From contig OZ253956.1 in the NCBI GenBank assembly GCA_965267355.1, forward strand, positions 2,480,001 to 2,544,000: DNA of 64,000 nucleotides. The letters run 5' to 3'. A program made the translations under genes and the position numbers. Source of the DNA: GCA-002793235 sp965267355. GTDB taxonomy: Bacteria; Bacteroidota; Bacteroidia; Flavobacteriales_E; Vicingaceae. How positions within the stretch are numbered: the stretch's first letter is position 1; each line of letters starts with the position of its first letter. Shown one piece after another: positions 61,304 to 64,000 of this stretch. The notes under the pieces were generated by a model. It was not told the DNA's origin and made no database searches. It was given only the letters and a program-made list of their open reading frames with translations.

Positions 61304-62613
61304 AAAAGTTAGCACTACACTGGAAAATATTGTTAGGGATGGTTCTCGGAACATTATTCGCTATTCTAATCATTCAGTTTTCCTGGGGAGCAGATTTTAT
61401 CAAAGATTGGATTAAACCTTTTGGTAAAATGTTTATCAGTGCTTTAAAATTAATTGCTGTTCCATTAATTCTTGCTTCTTTAATTAAAGGGGTCTCTGAC
61501 CTAAAAGATATTTCCAAGCTTTCTAAAATGAGTGGTAAAACCATTGCTACTTATGTTGTTACAACAGTGTTGGCCGTTTGTATTGGTTTATTAGTGGTAA
61601 ATATAATTCAACCTGGTAAAAGTATCTCTGAAGAAACCAGAACAGAATTATTAGAAAACTATAAGGAAGATGCTACTAAAAAGCAAGAAGCTGCAGCTCA
61701 ACAAAAAGAAACAGGGCCATTACAAGCATTACAAGACTTAATACCTGATAATATTGTAAATGCTGCCAGCAACAACAGAAACATGCTACAGATTATTGTT
61801 TTTGCTATCTTTTTTGGAATTGGGTTAATTCTTATACCACAAGACAAAGCAAAGCCCGTTAAAGATTTTTTTGATGGTTTTAATGAAGTAATATTAAAAC
61901 TTATTGATTTAATCATGCTGGCTGCACCTTATGGTGTTTTTGCTCTACTTGCCACTCTTATTGCTGAGTCTCCAAGTATTGATTTATTTCAAGCTTTATT
62001 ATGGTACGGACTATCCGTAATCATCGGTTTAGCCTTAATGATTGGGTTATATACCTTATTGGTTAAGTTATTTGCAAAAAAATCACCCGGTTTTTTCTTT
62101 AAAGGCATCTCTCCTGCCCAGTTATTAGCATTTTCAACAAGTTCGAGTGCAGCTACTTTACCTGTTACTATGGAAAGAGTTGAAGAACACCTGGGAGTTG
62201 AAGAAGAAGTTGCCAGTTTTGTATTACCTATAGGTGCCACCATTAATATGGATGGTACAAGTCTATACCAGGCTGTAGCTGCTGTATTTATTGCTCAAAC
62301 TTTTGGTATGGATTTATCCTTAGGTGCTCAGCTGGGAATTATCGCAACAGCTACCCTAGCTTCTATTGGTTCGGCTGCAGTTCCTGGTGCTGGAATGGTA
62401 ATGCTTGTTATTGTACTTGGTCAGGCAGGAATTCCTGAGGCTGGTTTAGCATTAATATTTGCCATTGACAGACCATTGGATATGTGCAGGACAACTGTTA
62501 ACGTTACCGGAGATGCTGCGGTATCTATGATAGTAGCAAAATCAGAAGGAAAACTGAATGATCCTCATGTGAAAAATTGGGATGACAATTATCATCCTGA
62601 AACTACTAAATAA
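61300..62613 (+). CDS. Dicarboxylate/amino acid:cation symporter (DctA/GltP family)
   Basis: A 437-residue transporter of the DAACS family. Helical hairpin motifs are visible: the serine-rich TSSSAATLPVTM, the NMDGTSLY motif of TM7, and the TM8 region DRPLDMCRTTVNVTGDAAVS, whose Asp-Arg-Asn residues bind the substrate carboxylate. A 50-residue charged insert near 109-155 (ENYKEDATKKQEAAAQQKE) forms an external loop. Expected substrates are glutamate, aspartate or C4-dicarboxylates with sodium or protons. Coupled to aroC by a 4-base overlap. Confidence 0.94.
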   Translation: MKKLALHWKILLGMVLGTLFAILIIQFSWGADFIKDWIKPFGKMFISALKLIAVPLILASLIKGVSDLKDISKLSKMSGKTIATYVVTTVLAVCIGLLVVNIIQPGKSISEETRTELLENYKEDATKKQEAAAQQKETGPLQALQDLIPDNIVNAASNNRNMLQIIVFAIFFGIGLILIPQDKAKPVKDFFDGFNEVILKLIDLIMLAAPYGVFALLATLIAESPSIDLFQALLWYGLSVIIGLALMIGLYTLLVKLFAKKSPGFFFKGISPAQLLAFSTSSSAATLPVTMERVEEHLGVEEEVASFVLPIGATINMDGTSLYQAVAAVFIAQTFGMDLSLGAQLGIIATATLASIGSAAVPGAGMVMLVIVLGQAGIPEAGLALIFAIDRPLDMCRTTVNVTGDAAVSMIVAKSEGKLNDPHVKNWDDNYHPETTK

Positions 62614-62614
62614 A

Positions 62615-64000
62615 TTATCTCTTTATAATTTTTCTGGTGACTACGGCTATTTCATCAATATTAATTTCAATGAAATACACACCCGAATTAAGTGAATAAT
62701 CCAATGTGATTTTTTCCGCTGAATTAAACTTCTTATTGAAGATTGTTGCTCCTAAAACATTTTTTATTGAAACACTTAAGTTTGAATATTGTCTACCTAA
62801 ATTGATGTTGATATTCCTTTCTATCGGGTTTGGATAAACTGTTATGTTTTCAGATAATACCTCTTCTACTCCAACTGGGTTTAACTGTACTTGATTAGAC
62901 ACAGATGAAGGGAAAGAAGAAGTTTTTTGAGTAGGTGCACAAGTAGAACTTCTAACAGCTTCTACCTTATAATAATTAGTGCCTGATAATGGAGTTAAAT
63001 CAGAATATGTAAATGCACTACTGGCAACCTGAGCTAACAAACTCATATTATTAGAAGTGGTTCCTCTATAAATATTATATGTTGGAAATGAAAAACCTTC
63101 ATAACCATCCCATACTAAATTATGTTCATTACCTGTACCTATACTTGCAGTCAAGTGAATTGTTTTATGATCAGTAGTCATATTCAAATCCGATTCATTA
63201 CCACAACTATCTACAGCAGTTATTTTATAACGTTCTGCTTGCTGCAAAGGATTAGAGTTAACATCCACAAATACACTTAAACTATCGTAAGGAACAAACC
63301 CTATCAAATTATATACTCCAGCAACAAAACTTTCTTTGTAAATATAAAACTGTTCTGTTCCTACATTAGGAGTTTTTTCCCAAACTACAATATTATTGCC
63401 CGTAATGCTATCTACAGATACAATACAAATTTCCTCCTCAAAAGGAACACTAACATTAATATTTGCAGTATCCTCACTTAAACAACCTAAGCTATCTTCT
63501 GCTTCTATAGTCACCACAGATGTTACAGGAACATATACTATAGAAGATGTATCCCCATTTGACCATTGATAATTTGAATAAATAGCATCCGCGCTTAAAT
63601 AAACACTATCACTAGTACAATATAAGCCCATAGGATCAATTATTACGTCCCTATCCGGATTATCACACTGAATAGCAGCAAAAGTCAATATTTGGTACGT
63701 ATTAATACTATCAATTGGATCATAAACTGTATACTTCACTCTACCAAGAGGAGGAGTTGGAGAAGTAACAAATACGGTTCTAATATCAAAAGAATCATTA
63801 GCTGCCAATGTTAAAGAATCCGTAAACCCAACCCCTTGATTTGAAACAATTTGATGAGGAAATCCAGCAAAAAATTCAGTAAGAGCCCAACCTGGTGATA
63901 AATCTTCATAAGTTAAAGTAATTTTTAAATCTAGTGCAGAAGCCGTTAAATTTGTAACAGTAATATACTCCGTAGTATCCCCTGCAGGATTTGGAGTATA
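62615..64000 (-). CDS. T9SS-sorted cell-surface protein, C-terminal part, 5' end outside window
   Basis: The frame remains open to the window edge, giving 461 visible residues; a TTG-started 397-residue reading is not a real start. Starting from the edge, the protein has a beta-sandwich stretch (YITVTNLTASALDLKITLTYED), a Y-Q-W-S-N-G-type Ig-like domain near 150-190 (YSNYQWSNGDTSSIVYVP), and fibronectin type III-like domains with proline-poor strands. The end (ENITVYPNPIERNININLG to VVTRKIIKR) is a type A T9SS sorting domain. The catalytic or binding domain, if any, is upstream of the visible part. It is convergent with the symporter gene, 1 base away. Confidence 0.85.
   Translation of the reverse strand, partial: YTPNPAGDTTEYITVTNLTASALDLKITLTYEDLSPGWALTEFFAGFPHQIVSNQGVGFTDSLTLAANDSFDIRTVFVTSPTPPLGRVKYTVYDPIDSINTYQILTFAAIQCDNPDRDVIIDPMGLYCTSDSVYLSADAIYSNYQWSNGDTSSIVYVPVTSVVTIEAEDSLGCLSEDTANINVSVPFEEEICIVSVDSITGNNIVVWEKTPNVGTEQFYIYKESFVAGVYNLIGFVPYDSLSVFVDVNSNPLQQAERYKITAVDSCGNESDLNMTTDHKTIHLTASIGTGNEHNLVWDGYEGFSFPTYNIYRGTTSNNMSLLAQVASSAFTYSDLTPLSGTNYYKVEAVRSSTCAPTQKTSSFPSSVSNQVQLNPVGVEEVLSENITVYPNPIERNININLGRQYSNLSVSIKNVLGATIFNKKFNSAEKITLDYSLNSGVYFIEINIDEIAVVTRKIIKR

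Noticed and set aside
62615..63808. Complete 397-residue protein starting with TTG
   Set aside because: The frame continues to the window edge with sensible beta-sandwich sequence, so the true start is outside.
1..64000. Mobile element, prophage or defence island
   Set aside because: No transposase, integrase, phage structural or restriction gene is visible; the only accessory-looking part is the two-gene segment 19261-20503.

Overview
The window is AT-rich, densely coded chromosomal DNA from a member of the Bacteroidota, most likely Flavobacteriales. The lineage call rests on type IX secretion (T9SS) components (a DUF5103-type plug protein and PorT), three proteins with C-terminal T9SS sorting domains, menG/ubiE next to porT, gliding-lineage families such as DUF2911 and DUF7935-like proteins, and promoter -7 elements of the TAnnTTTG type instead of sigma70 boxes. 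I see no rRNA, tRNA, CRISPR array, insertion sequence, prophage or replication origin. Species cannot be fixed from what is visible.

Layout. 1-494 is the tail of a T9SS plug protein. 499-6152 (minus) is a tripartite RND efflux operon (adaptor, pump, TolC), with two palindromes in its promoter region and no regulator beside it. 6246-6353 is an unlisted 35-residue membrane peptide. 6509-15223 is mostly plus: meaB, aspartate aminotransferase, heptose-7-phosphate kinase, menG, porT, a FAD oxidoreductase and an M48 protease, many joined by 1-base TAATG overlaps. 15334-19199 holds a DUF2911 protein, a propeller protein, a membrane-anchored winged-helix regulator and a divergent lipoprotein separated from it by phased direct repeats. 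19261-20503 is a small accessory-looking pair whose second gene (RipA-like) is cut by an in-frame TGA.

20493-37734 is one long minus-strand block. It contains prmA, two giant envelope proteins (1484 and 2148 residues), clpS and an M48 lipoprotein, then a coupled PIG-L deacetylase / 33-residue membrane peptide / sodium:solute symporter unit. 37843-49488 mixes housekeeping and envelope genes: an ACT-like protein, a lipoamide-dehydrogenase-like flavoprotein that lacks its active-site cysteines, a lytic transglycosylase, YihY, a zinc-ribbon protein divergent from a tail-less SSB, a Pmp3 lipoprotein, prfC, a hydrolase, a thioredoxin-like protein and a SCO protein. 49491-64000 holds a 7TM-HD phosphodiesterase, thiolase, an NlpC/P60 hydrolase, a secreted M4 protease, a secreted arylsulfotransferase-like protein, hutI, aroC, a dicarboxylate/glutamate symporter and a truncated T9SS cargo protein.

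Most genes are ordinary core metabolism or envelope biology. The points most worth a second look are the two coupled small membrane peptides, the helically phased repeats at 18200-18230 and 43180-43219, the Cys-less flavoprotein, the interrupted RipA-like gene, the start-codon hairpin at 13388-13406, and the giant gene pair sitting between prmA and clpS.
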